A stretch of DNA of 64,000 nucleotides, from positions 15,102 to 79,101 of the forward strand of contig CAZIIU010000011.1 in the NCBI GenBank assembly GCA_964539395.1, read 5' to 3'. Source of the stretch: M55B112 sp964539395 (GTDB lineage Bacteria; Bacteroidota; Bacteroidia; Bacteroidales; GCA-2748055). The notes under the pieces were generated by a model. That model made no database searches, had not been told where the DNA came from, and worked only from the letters and a program-made list of their open reading frames with translations. This document shows, piece by piece, positions 1-8,116 of this stretch. Made by a program: the position numbers and the translations under genes. Within the stretch, counting starts at the first letter, position 1, and each line of letters starts with the position of its first letter.

Positions 1-935
1 GTTCTGATTTTTGCAGAGCGATCTCCAGAAGAAACCATCGTCTTACGTTTACTGGCCGTTTCCTCCATACGCTTTTGATATTCGAGGTTATACAACCTCG
101 TACGAAGCTCTTTCATTGCTTTATCGAGGTTCTTCAGTTGAGATTTTTCGTCCTGGCATGTAACAACTATTCCGGATGGGATATGTGTAAGCCTGATCGC
201 GGAATAGGTTGTATTCACCGATTGTCCGCCAGGTCCGGAAGAGCAGTAGGTATCCTTTCGGATATCCTCCTGTTTTACCTCAACTTCAAAATCGTCGGCT
301 TCAGGAAGAACTGCAACAGTAGCAGCAGAGGTATGCACCCTGCCCTGGGTCTCTGTTTGTGGTACACGTTGAACACGATGAACACCTGATTCATATTTCA
401 AAACACCATATACACCTTCCCCTGAAACCGACATGATGATCTCTTTGTAACCGCCAACTGTTCCTTCGGTAAAACTAGTTGTCTCAACCCTCCACTTCCT
501 TGATTCTGCAAACTTGAGATACATCCTGTAAAGATCGCCTGCAAATATACTTGCTTCATCCCCCCCGGTACCTGCCCGGATCTCGAGGATCGCATTCTTG
601 TCATCTTCCGCATCGTCGGGTACCAGCAACAACTTGATCTTATCTTCTATCGGACCCTTCTTACTGATGAGTTCATCAAGCTCCTCCCTGGCCATCTCTC
701 TCATCTCCATGTCAGATTCACCGGCAATAATCTGCTTTGCTCCCTCGATATTACTCAATAGATTCCTGTAATTTTTATATGCCTCAACTACCGGTTCAAG
801 CTGACTATATTCCTTGTTCAGTTTCACGTACCGTTTCATATCGGATATAATATCCGGTTGTGAGATTAGTTTCCCCACCTCTTCAAAACGTGCTGAAATC
901 CCTTCAAGCCTGTTTAATATCAGATTCTCATTCAT
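1..935 (-). CDS. prfA: Peptide chain release factor 1 (partial, C-terminus beyond window)
   Basis: Class I release factor that recognises UAG and UAA stop codons on the ribosome and triggers hydrolysis of peptidyl-tRNA. Reading the minus strand from ATG at 935 (MNENLILNRLEGISARFEEV) gives about 311 residues running off the left edge. RF1 is usually about 360 residues, so roughly 50 C-terminal residues are missing because of the window border, not mutation. The catalytic GGQ motif is visible in SGPGGQSVNTTYSAIRLTH, and RAGTGGDEA lies earlier. RF1 rather than RF2 is called because there is no sign of the RF2 programmed frameshift and the N-terminus is RF1-like; the codon-recognition tripeptide was not checked rigorously. 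It starts 12 nt after the purM stop, so the two are probably co-transcribed. Confidence 0.95.
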   Translation of the reverse strand, partial: MNENLILNRLEGISARFEEVGKLISQPDIISDMKRYVKLNKEYSQLEPVVEAYKNYRNLLSNIEGAKQIIAGESDMEMREMAREELDELISKKGPIEDKIKLLLVPDDAEDDKNAILEIRAGTGGDEASIFAGDLYRMYLKFAESRKWRVETTSFTEGTVGGYKEIIMSVSGEGVYGVLKYESGVHRVQRVPQTETQGRVHTSAATVAVLPEADDFEVEVKQEDIRKDTYCSSGPGGQSVNTTYSAIRLTHIPSGIVVTCQDEKSQLKNLDKAMKELRTRLYNLEYQKRMEETASKRKTMVSSGDRSAKIR

Positions 936-947
936 CTCGATTAATAC

Positions 948-2114
948 TTAATATGTATATTCACCCTGATCTGTTTTGATTGTAAGCATATTCTTGTCAG
1001 ATTCTTCAACGAAACCGATAACTTTTGCATTGATATTAAACTCCTTAGAAATCCTGATCATTTCCTCTGCTGCCCCTGGATCGGTATAAATCTCGAAGCG
1101 GTGCCCCATATTGAATACCTGGTACATCTCCCTCCAATGAGTCCCCGATTCCTCCTGTATGATCCTGAAGATGGGAGGGATATCGAACAATTGATCTTTA
1201 ATAATATGGACCTTATCCGAAAAATGCAGCACTTTTGTCTGAGCACCTCCTGAACAATGTATCATACCGTGGACCATACTCCGGTAATCCTTTAGGATAG
1301 CAGCCACTAAAGGTGCATAGGTCCTTGTAGGCGATAGAACCAGCTTACCAATATCAACACCAGGGTCATCTATCCTGTCCGTTAAATGATAAGACCCCGA
1401 ATAGATCAACTCTCTCGGAATCTGGGGATCAAATCCTTCCGGATATCTTTCAGCAAGATAATGTGCGAAAAGGTCATGTCTTGCCGAGGTAAGTCCGTTG
1501 CTGCCTATTCCACTATTATAGAATTTTTCATACGAAGCTTTCCCGGATGAGGAGAAGCCGATTATCACATCACCTGGAAGAATCCTGTTTTCAATAATCT
1601 CAGACCGTCTCACCCTGGCGGTTACAGTTGAATCTACAATGATAGTTCTGACCAGGTCGCCCACATCAGCCGTTTCTCCACCACTTGAATGAATGTTAAT
1701 ACCCATCGACCGAAATTCTGTAAGAATCTCTTCAGTACCTTTGATAATGGATGAAATGACCTCACCTGGAATATTCAACTTGTTTCTTCCAATAGTAGAA
1801 CTAAGTACTATATCGCCGGTTATGCCAACACACAGAAGATCATCAAGGTTCATAACAATAGCATCCTGGGCAATGCCCTTCCAAACCGAAAAGTCTCCTG
1901 TCTCCTTCCAGTAAAGGTAGGCAAGTGCCGATTTGGTACCAGCTCCATCAGCATGCATCACCATACAATAATCAGGATCATTGGAAAGATAATCGGGAAT
2001 AACCTTGCAGAATGCATTTGGAAATAATCCTTTGTCGATTCCTTTCAAAGCCTGATGGACATCCTCTTTCGATGAAGAGACACCACGAGCTTTATACCTT
2101 GAAAAAGTATTCAT
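948..2114 (-). CDS. purM: Phosphoribosylformylglycinamidine cyclo-ligase (AIR synthase)
   Basis: Closes the imidazole ring of FGAM to give AIR, using ATP, in de novo purine synthesis (cytoplasm). 388 residues, slightly longer than E. coli PurM (345), as in the Bacteroidota form of the family. The N-terminal MNTFSRYKARGVSSSKEDVH, the DGAGTKSALAYLYW segment (about 55-68) and SSGGETADVGDLVRT (about 143-157) match the AIR synthase N-domain, with ATP/FGAM-binding glycine- and aspartate-rich loops. The C-domain carries HCSGGAQTKVLHF. It is the first gene of a likely purM-prfA operon (12 nt to prfA) with a TACTTTTG box about 20 nt upstream. Confidence 0.93.
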   Translation of the reverse strand: MNTFSRYKARGVSSSKEDVHQALKGIDKGLFPNAFCKVIPDYLSNDPDYCMVMHADGAGTKSALAYLYWKETGDFSVWKGIAQDAIVMNLDDLLCVGITGDIVLSSTIGRNKLNIPGEVISSIIKGTEEILTEFRSMGINIHSSGGETADVGDLVRTIIVDSTVTARVRRSEIIENRILPGDVIIGFSSSGKASYEKFYNSGIGSNGLTSARHDLFAHYLAERYPEGFDPQIPRELIYSGSYHLTDRIDDPGVDIGKLVLSPTRTYAPLVAAILKDYRSMVHGMIHCSGGAQTKVLHFSDKVHIIKDQLFDIPPIFRIIQEESGTHWREMYQVFNMGHRFEIYTDPGAAEEMIRISKEFNINAKVIGFVEESDKNMLTIKTDQGEYTY

Positions 2115-2134
2115 AAAAAATCACTATTGCTCTG

Positions 2135-2142
2135 CAAAAGTA
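2135..2142 (-). promoter_or_regulatory. Candidate -7 box (TACTTTTG) for purM
   Basis: On the minus strand the sequence reads TACTTTTG, a match to the Bacteroidota primary sigma -7 consensus TAnnTTTG, 21 nt upstream of the purM ATG. No convincing -33 TTTG was found at the usual spacing, so the call rests on the -7 element and position only. Confidence 0.5.
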
Positions 2143-2247
2143 CGAAATAATAGAGAGACAGCATTCATTGCCGACCAATGAAGCACCATCTCTTTTTTAT
2201 CAATCATTCACCCTTCGGAAAAATGATAATGGTACTGTCATGCCTGC

Positions 2248-4224
2248 TTAATTGCGTGGGATGTAATCCGTTGAAAGCACCCTGAACTCTGTTCGCCTGT
2301 TAATCTGGTGTGCCTGCTCCTGAAGCTCAGTTGGCAGTTGATTAATAAAACTTTCTGTAAGTACATCATCCATCTTGAGGAATGGGTAATCCTCAAGAAT
2401 CTTCTCATCCACGATCTTGGGCTGCGACTCTCCATATCCCCTGGCCTGAAGTCTGTCAGCTGCAATACCTTTCGAGATCAGGTAATCAACTACAGATTGG
2501 GCACGCTTTTGCGACAGCTCCATATTGTCGGCCGGAGCGCCCCTGGTATCGGTATGCGACATCAGTTCGATGGTTACATTTGGATTGTCATTGAGGGTTT
2601 CCACAAGGTTATCAAGAGAAACCATTGATTCAGGTCTAAGATCCCACTTGGCGAAATCATAGAAAATATTCGGAAGTTCAATCACCTGTTCTGTGGACGG
2701 GAGGTAGATTGTAACATCAAATTCACGACTTTGATCAAGACCTTTTGTTGATTCTCTGGCCTTACCACGCAGGTAACCCTGCTTTCCTGCGATAAAAACA
2801 TAATCTGTTGAAGGTTTAAGCATAAAGCGGAACGCTCCATCTTCTTTTGTGGTAGTTTCAATGGTTATTCCATCACTACCTACAGCAGTCACTTTCGCCC
2901 CTTCCAGAAGCTGATTGGTCTGGTCGTCCCTTACGACACCATTTGCTGCAAATTCGAGTGGTGGCAGAACAAATGAATAAATATCATCATTACCCCTGCC
3001 CTTACGGCTTGAGCTGAAAAAACCCCTTTCCGATTCAGCTTCAAATACAATCCCAAAATCATCTTCAACCGAATTGATCGGTGATTTTAGGTTTTCAACA
3101 ACCCAGCTTCCCAACTCATCTTTCCGGGCTTTAAAGATATCGAGTCCACCAAGACCTACCCGTCCTTCGGAACTGAAATAGAGTGTTCCATCGGGATGCA
3201 CATAGGGAAAAACTTCATTCCCGGGGGTATTTATCTCTTCACCAAGGTTTTTAGGAGTTCCCCACTCACCCCGCTCATTTGTAACCATCCAAATATCGTT
3301 CTCCCCAATACCCCCTGCCATATTTGAAACAAAAAAGAGTGTCTCACCATCAGGTGAAACAGCCGGATGTGCCGCAGTAATGCTATCTCCCAATATTTTT
3401 AGATTCTCTGGTTCTCCCCATTCACCGCCTGACCGCTTTGCTGAATAGATCTGGCAGGCCAGTTCCTGACTTTTCGCCACTTTACAGCGGGTAAAGTATA
3501 CCAGAGAAAAATCACTGGAAAAATTAGTGCTTCCATCTTCAAATTCAGAATTCAATGCCTCAACTGGGACTGGTACACTCCATTTTCCCTTTCGGTCCAT
3601 CCTTGAAGAGAATATATCGGCAAAACTCTGACCTGTTGCACCATGTTCTTCATTCCCTTGAGAGTCTTCCCGGGTAGAGGTAAAATAGACATCCATATAA
3701 TCGGCACCTGCAAAAGAAGGACTCCAGTCGCGCTGAAAGGAGTTGAAATAGCGCATATTCTCAACGATGTAGCCTGTAGGATTATCGATCCACTCCTGTG
3801 CAATTCTGGCCGATTCTATGCCCCATCCTCCACGCGGGTCATCAGGAATAAGGTCCCTGTAAGTCTCAAACTGCTCTAAAGCCTCTTCAAATCTTCCGTA
3901 GCGCATCAAAGATTGACCATACCGGAGATAAAGGTCCGGGTTTTGATAGTCCTGCATGAGCGCTTTCCTGTACCAGAGAGTTGCCTGTCTTGGTTCACCG
4001 ATAATTCGGTAACACTCACCGATCCTAAAGATAATCTCTGACTGTTTATCCTTGTCCGAAACCTTCCCGTATGCTTTCTTGAAGAGGTCGATGGCTTCAT
4101 AATACTCACCTGCTTCGTAGGCAGCATTTGCCCGAAAGTCTCTCTCTTTTCTCTGCCCTTCAGCCGGTTGAACAGCTATTGTGAGCCCTATCACCATCAG
4201 AACTGTTATACCCTTGTGCATCAT
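2248..4224 (-). CDS. OmpA-family protein with TPR, PD40 propeller and CRD domains (PorE-like)
   Basis: Secreted 658-residue periplasmic or outer-membrane-associated protein. Order seen: signal peptide (MMHKGITVLMVIGLTIAV...EGQ, 1-23); TPR-like helices (about 30-135: YYEAIDLFKKAY, FEEALEQFETY); a beta-propeller with PD40/WD40-like blades (about 150-420: HPAVSPDGETLFFVSNMAGG, YVHPDGTLYFSSEGRVGLGG, GFFSSSRKGRGNDDIYSF); a carboxypeptidase-regulatory-like beta domain (about 430-520); and a C-terminal OmpA peptidoglycan-binding domain (about 530-640) with SHTDTRGAPADN and LSQKRAQSVVDYL supplying the diaminopimelate-binding Asp and Arg. This is the domain order of PorE, the T9SS component that anchors the machine to peptidoglycan. 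PorE is a lipoprotein, but no lipobox Cys is visible here, so it may be a paralogue that partners PorP-type proteins. It lies next to purM with no operon partner. Confidence 0.85.
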   Translation of the reverse strand: MMHKGITVLMVIGLTIAVQPAEGQRKERDFRANAAYEAGEYYEAIDLFKKAYGKVSDKDKQSEIIFRIGECYRIIGEPRQATLWYRKALMQDYQNPDLYLRYGQSLMRYGRFEEALEQFETYRDLIPDDPRGGWGIESARIAQEWIDNPTGYIVENMRYFNSFQRDWSPSFAGADYMDVYFTSTREDSQGNEEHGATGQSFADIFSSRMDRKGKWSVPVPVEALNSEFEDGSTNFSSDFSLVYFTRCKVAKSQELACQIYSAKRSGGEWGEPENLKILGDSITAAHPAVSPDGETLFFVSNMAGGIGENDIWMVTNERGEWGTPKNLGEEINTPGNEVFPYVHPDGTLYFSSEGRVGLGGLDIFKARKDELGSWVVENLKSPINSVEDDFGIVFEAESERGFFSSSRKGRGNDDIYSFVLPPLEFAANGVVRDDQTNQLLEGAKVTAVGSDGITIETTTKEDGAFRFMLKPSTDYVFIAGKQGYLRGKARESTKGLDQSREFDVTIYLPSTEQVIELPNIFYDFAKWDLRPESMVSLDNLVETLNDNPNVTIELMSHTDTRGAPADNMELSQKRAQSVVDYLISKGIAADRLQARGYGESQPKIVDEKILEDYPFLKMDDVLTESFINQLPTELQEQAHQINRRTEFRVLSTDYIPRN

Positions 4225-4316
4225 GTAAATATCTGGATAGTATTTTCAATAATCCCTAAAATTACAGCTTTTTCCCATATAATAAAACGCATAAACCTGC
4301 TCTGTTCTTGTATGCA

Positions 4317-6503
4317 CTAATTACTGAATAACAATTCCCGGTATTTCGGAAGCGGCCACATTTCATCATCGACGATCAATTCCAGTTTATCGATATGATA
4401 CCTGATCTTTTCCAGAAAAGGAAATATGTCTTTTGAATAGGCAGCAGACCGCTTTTCCACTGATTCAATTTTATTGGCAACACTACGGGCCTCAACCATT
4501 TGATTAACCATATTTTTTATCTCAGTAACACGCTCAGATATTTCCCTGATCAGATCAACACGGTTTCCGGAAAGCTCCTTATATCCATCGCCATAAAGCT
4601 CTTTGAGCAGTGCAACATTTTGCATCAGCACATTTTGATATTTCACAGCTGTTGGTACAATATGATTAATGGCAAGATCACCCAGAACACGCGCCTCGAT
4701 CTGTATTTTCATAATGTAGTTCTCAAACATGACCTCAACCCTGGCGTCAATCTCATTTACCGTAAGGATACCAAGTGAATTAAACAGTTTCTTGGCCTTT
4801 TCGGAGTGATATGCACGAATTGATTCAGGCACATCCGTAATATTGGTTAAGCCTCGCTTTTTCGCCTCCCTGACCCAATCTTCACTGTAATTGTCTCCTT
4901 CGAATCTGATTGGTTTGGAAGCAATAATAAGCTCCCTCAGCACCTGAAATACAGCTTCATCTTTCTTAACCCCCTTTTCAATCAGATTTTCAACAGAAAT
5001 ACTGAACTCCCTCAATTGGGCAGCAACAGCTGCATTCAGAACTGCCATAGGGGTTGCACAATTGGCACTGCCCCCAACCGCCCTGAATTCAAAACGGTTT
5101 CCGGTAAATGCAAATGGTGAAGTTCTGTTTCTGTCGGTGTTGTCTAACAAAATCTCCGGAATTTTACCAATATCTAGCTTCAATTCAGTTTTCTCATCTG
5201 GTGTCATTTTTCTGTTTGTCACTTGTTCCTCTATCTGGTCGAGCATTTTTGAAACCTCTCCTCCCAGGAAGCAGGAGAGAATTGCCGGCGGAGCTTCGTT
5301 TGCTCCCAGCCGGTGTGCATTCGATGCAGTGATAATGCTCGCACGCAGCAGGTCCTGATGATCGTAAACCGCCTTAATGGTGTTCACAATAAAGGTAAGG
5401 AACTGCAAATTAGACTTTGGATTTTTTCCGGGGGAGTGTAAAACTACACCTGTATTTGTTGATAATGACCAGTTATTGTGTTTACCGGAACCATTGATTC
5501 CCTTGAATGGCTTCTCATGAAAAAGCACCCTGAAACCATGGTGCCGGGATATCCTCTTCATAAGCTCCATGGTAAGCACATTCTGGTCAACAGCAAGATT
5601 GCATTCGCTGTAAAGTGGTGCAATCTCGTATTGATTGGGAGCTACTTCATTGTGCCTTGTTTTCACAGGAATCCCAAGCTTGTATGCTTCGTATTCCAGC
5701 TCCTTAAAGAAAGAACTGACCCGTTCCGGAATTGATCCGAAATAATGATCATCTAGCTGCTGATCCTTTGCTGATGCATGTCCCATTAGTGTTCTTCCAG
5801 TGAGTGACAGATCAGGCCGGGCATAAAAGAGAGCCTCATCCACCAGGAAAAATTCCTGCTCCCATCCCAGGTTTGCCTGAACACTGGTAACATTTTTATC
5901 AAACAACTGGCAAACTGCTGTTGCTGCCACATCCACCGCATTTAATGCCCGTAACAAAGGGGTCTTGTGATCCAGCGCCTCTCCGGTATACGAGATGAAA
6001 ATCGTTGGTATACTGAGTGTATCCCCGATTACAAAAGCAGGCGAAGAGGGATCCCATGCAGTGTACCCCCTGGCTTCAAAAGTGTTTCTTAATCCACCAC
6101 TTGGAAAGGAGGAGGCATCGGGTTCCTGCTGCGCAAGTGCCTTTCCTGAAAATGACTCTACCAGGTAGCCGTTCTCAATATGATCCAAAAATGCATCATG
6201 CTTTTCAGCTGTTCCACCGGTTAATGGCTGAAACCAGTGTGTGTAATGTGTCGCACCCCTGTCAACAGCCCATGCTTTCATCCCTACAGCCACTGCATCA
6301 GCCATTTTTCTGTCGATCGGTATACCCCTGGAAATTGCCTTTTTAACATGATCATAGGCATCCTGTGCCAGATACTTCTGCATCTTTTTGTCATCAAACA
6401 CATTATTGCCAAAATAATCCGCCACCTCTCTGGATGGCGGATCAACACTCCTTGGGGATCTGCTATTGATCTTTTCAAGTGCTGAAAACCTTATTACTGC
6501 CAT
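4317..6503 (-). CDS. glnN: Glutamine synthetase type III
   Basis: ATP-dependent ligation of ammonia to glutamate; the large (about 729-residue) dodecameric GS found in Bacteroidota, cyanobacteria and some Firmicutes. 728 residues, full length. GSIII hallmarks: N-terminal MAVIRFSALEKINSRSPRSV, GGTAEKHDAFLDH (about 95-107), GWEQEFFLVDEALFYARPDL (active-site glutamates), KTRHNEVAPNQYEIAPLYSE (about 281-300), KGINGSGKHNNWSLST (nucleotide/glutamate-binding) and NRTSPFAFTGNRFEFRAVGG. The C-terminal third is the helical extension specific to type III. It lies directly downstream of a type II GS on the same strand, but a terminator between them and a dyad before this gene suggest separate control. 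Confidence 0.96.
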   Translation of the reverse strand: MAVIRFSALEKINSRSPRSVDPPSREVADYFGNNVFDDKKMQKYLAQDAYDHVKKAISRGIPIDRKMADAVAVGMKAWAVDRGATHYTHWFQPLTGGTAEKHDAFLDHIENGYLVESFSGKALAQQEPDASSFPSGGLRNTFEARGYTAWDPSSPAFVIGDTLSIPTIFISYTGEALDHKTPLLRALNAVDVAATAVCQLFDKNVTSVQANLGWEQEFFLVDEALFYARPDLSLTGRTLMGHASAKDQQLDDHYFGSIPERVSSFFKELEYEAYKLGIPVKTRHNEVAPNQYEIAPLYSECNLAVDQNVLTMELMKRISRHHGFRVLFHEKPFKGINGSGKHNNWSLSTNTGVVLHSPGKNPKSNLQFLTFIVNTIKAVYDHQDLLRASIITASNAHRLGANEAPPAILSCFLGGEVSKMLDQIEEQVTNRKMTPDEKTELKLDIGKIPEILLDNTDRNRTSPFAFTGNRFEFRAVGGSANCATPMAVLNAAVAAQLREFSISVENLIEKGVKKDEAVFQVLRELIIASKPIRFEGDNYSEDWVREAKKRGLTNITDVPESIRAYHSEKAKKLFNSLGILTVNEIDARVEVMFENYIMKIQIEARVLGDLAINHIVPTAVKYQNVLMQNVALLKELYGDGYKELSGNRVDLIREISERVTEIKNMVNQMVEARSVANKIESVEKRSAAYSKDIFPFLEKIRYHIDKLELIVDDEMWPLPKYRELLFSN

Positions 6504-6559
6504 AACTTACAAAATTTTAATTAATGTTTGCAAGATAAGCAGAATATTTGATTACAGCA

Positions 6560-6582
6560 TTTAACACCCCCTTTTTGTTAAA
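6560..6582. promoter_or_regulatory. Dyad TTTAACA-N9-TGTTAAA upstream of glnN
   Basis: A perfect 7-bp inverted repeat (TTTAACA at 6560-6566, TGTTAAA at 6576-6582) around a C-rich/T-rich centre, 57 nt upstream of the glnN ATG. The 23-bp size and symmetry are typical of a dimeric repressor or activator site. Which regulator would bind is not known. Confidence 0.4.
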
Positions 6583-6590
6583 GGCCATTA

Positions 6591-6624
6591 AAAAAAAACA
6601 GGGCATCCTTTGTAAGATACCCTG
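6591..6624 (-). terminator. Rho-independent terminator after glutamine synthetase II
   Basis: Read on the minus strand: CAGGGTATC, an 8-nt loop, GATGCCCTG, then an uninterrupted run of Ts. It sits 40 nt past the stop of the type II GS gene and so separates it from glnN. Confidence 0.85.
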
Positions 6625-6663
6625 ATAAAAATAGGATGCTAGCTGTATTAAACTATTCCAACA

Positions 6664-7707
6664 TCAGTTAGCAACTGACTCCTGGATGAATTCTGTAAGA
6701 ACTTTTGCAGATTTTACTGATTTAATAATGACGGCAGCCACTTTGTAAGGATCGGCATTGGAAGCGGGCCTCCTGTCTTCAAGTCTTCCCTTCCAGCCAT
6801 TTTCAATGGTGGAAATGGGTATGCGTATAGAGGCCCCACGGTCTGAAACGCCATAAGAAAACTTATGGATCGATTGTGTTTCATGCAATCCAGTAAGCCT
6901 CTGTTCATTGTCGGCGCCATATACAGCAATATGGTCTTCAATATGTTTACCAAACTCTTCACAAATTGCGGCAAAAATCTTTTCCCCTCCTTTATCTCTC
7001 ATAAACCCGTTTGAGAAATTGGCATGCATACCAGACCCGTTCCAATCACCCTTAACTGGCTTGGGGTGAATATTGATGCGCACACCATATTTCTCTCCAA
7101 CACGTTCTGCAAGATATCGTGCAACCCAAGTCTGATCACCAGCCTCCTTAGCTCCTTTGGCAAATATCTGGTATTCCCATTGCCCTTTCATTACCTCCGC
7201 ATTGATCCCTTCGATATTCAAGCCGGCCTCTATGCAGGCATCCAGATGCTCCTCAACCATGTGACGCCCAACAGCAAACTCTGCACCAACTGAACAGTAA
7301 AAAGGTCCCTGAGGCGGAGGGAAGTACCCAGGTGCTGGAAATCCAAGAGGTGTATGGTGGTTCAGATCCCAAAGTACATACTCCTGCTCAAAACCAAACC
7401 AGAAATCATCATCATCATCATCAATGGTCGCCCTGCCATTGGACGGGTGTGGAGATCCATCGGGATTCAAAACTTCGGTCATTACCAGATATCCGTTCTT
7501 TCTCTGTGGATCTTTACAGATAAATACAGGCTTTAACAGGCAGTCAGATTTACTTCCGCTTGCCTGTAGGGTAGAAGAACCATCAAATGACCAAATTGGC
7601 GCATCTTCAAGTTTACCACTAAAATCGGATACAACAAGTGTTTTACTTCTCATCATCTGCGTTGGCTTGTACCCATCAAGCCAAATGTACTCTAATTTCG
7701 ATTTCAT
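6664..7707 (-). CDS. glnII: Glutamine synthetase type II (eukaryotic-type GSII)
   Basis: Second, unrelated-size glutamine synthetase making glutamine from glutamate, ammonia and ATP. 347 residues, the normal length for GSII. Visible motifs: N-terminal KLEYIWLDGYKPTQMMRSKT; WSFDGSSTLQA (about 39-49) of the beta-grasp domain; FGFEQEYVLWDL (catalytic Glu residues); GINAEVMKGQWEYQI (about 168-182); GDWNGSGMHANFS (nucleotide binding); and GVSDRGASIRIP near the C-terminus with the active-site Arg. It lacks the adenylylation context of GSI. Carrying GSII beside GSIII hints at division of labour under different nitrogen supply (inference). It has its own leader with repeated palindromes and its own terminator. 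Confidence 0.95.
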   Translation of the reverse strand: MKSKLEYIWLDGYKPTQMMRSKTLVVSDFSGKLEDAPIWSFDGSSTLQASGSKSDCLLKPVFICKDPQRKNGYLVMTEVLNPDGSPHPSNGRATIDDDDDDFWFGFEQEYVLWDLNHHTPLGFPAPGYFPPPQGPFYCSVGAEFAVGRHMVEEHLDACIEAGLNIEGINAEVMKGQWEYQIFAKGAKEAGDQTWVARYLAERVGEKYGVRINIHPKPVKGDWNGSGMHANFSNGFMRDKGGEKIFAAICEEFGKHIEDHIAVYGADNEQRLTGLHETQSIHKFSYGVSDRGASIRIPISTIENGWKGRLEDRRPASNADPYKVAAVIIKSVKSAKVLTEFIQESVAN

Positions 7708-7745
7708 AATAGCAATTGTTTATGTTATATTCGTGTTTTTATTTA

Positions 7746-7771
7746 TATACCCCTATTTTTTTATGGGTATA
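7746..7771. promoter_or_regulatory. Palindrome TATACCC-N12-GGGTATA before glnII
   Basis: Perfect 7-bp arms (7746-7752 and 7765-7771) around an AT-rich centre, 39 nt upstream of the glnII ATG. If the -7 box at 7799-7806 is used, this lies in the transcribed leader and could form an RNA hairpin. A related sequence recurs at 7953-7976, which favours a protein-binding site. Confidence 0.45.
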
Positions 7772-7798
7772 TGTATAATTCAATTATTATTTAGAGTA

Positions 7799-7806
7799 CA
7801 AATATA
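7799..7806 (-). promoter_or_regulatory. Candidate -7 box (TATATTTG) for glnII
   Basis: Minus-strand TATATTTG, a full match to TAnnTTTG, 92 nt upstream of the glnII ATG. A TTTC at about 7828-7831 is a weak -33 candidate at 21-nt spacing. The region is so AT-rich that chance matches are possible. Confidence 0.4.
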
Positions 7807-7952
7807 TGTTAATTGTTTTAATTATATGAAACTTATTTATAATTTTTTTTCTATTCTTTCATTATTATTATATATTTCTTTAACTGTAATATTGTTTTTA
7901 TTGATATTTTGATTATTTCATTGAAATGTTTTTTTTATTCATTTTTTTTCTT

Positions 7953-7976
7953 TACTCCTATTTTTTATAGGGTATA
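7953..7976. promoter_or_regulatory. Second copy of the glnII palindrome-like motif
   Basis: CTCCTATTTTTTATAGGGTATA here resembles CCCCTATTTTTTTATGGGTA at about 7750-7769: the CCTAT, T-tract and GGGTATA blocks recur in the same order. The copy is a less perfect dyad (CCTAT/ATAGG core). Two spaced copies upstream of one gene suggest a cooperative operator. Confidence 0.4.
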
Positions 7977-8055
7977 AGAATAATATTATATATATTTGAG
8001 ATATTAACTTGTTTTATACAATAACCTATTTCCAACATGGCTGTTCGCTGTTTGA

Positions 8056-8093
8056 AATAAAAAAAGCGGATGCCCTTAACAGGACATCCGCTT
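8056..8093 (-). terminator. Rho-independent terminator after the M20 peptidase gene
   Basis: Minus strand: AAGCGGATGTCC, a short TGTTAA loop, GGGCATCCGCTT, then a T-rich tail. The stem is long and GC-rich with one mismatch. It ends about 25-60 nt past the stop codon at 8117. Confidence 0.9.
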
Positions 8094-8116
8094 GTTATGG
8101 TAATACGATGAGGAAT

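Larger units (their letters stand above)
7708..8055. other. AT-rich 348-bp gap upstream of the type II glutamine synthetase gene
   Basis: Very AT-rich (long runs of T and A) with no credible coding sequence on either strand. It contains a possible -7 box at 7799-7806 and two related palindromes (7746-7771 and 7953-7976), and ends at the terminator of the neighbouring peptidase gene. It most likely serves as the regulatory region of glnII. Confidence 0.6.
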
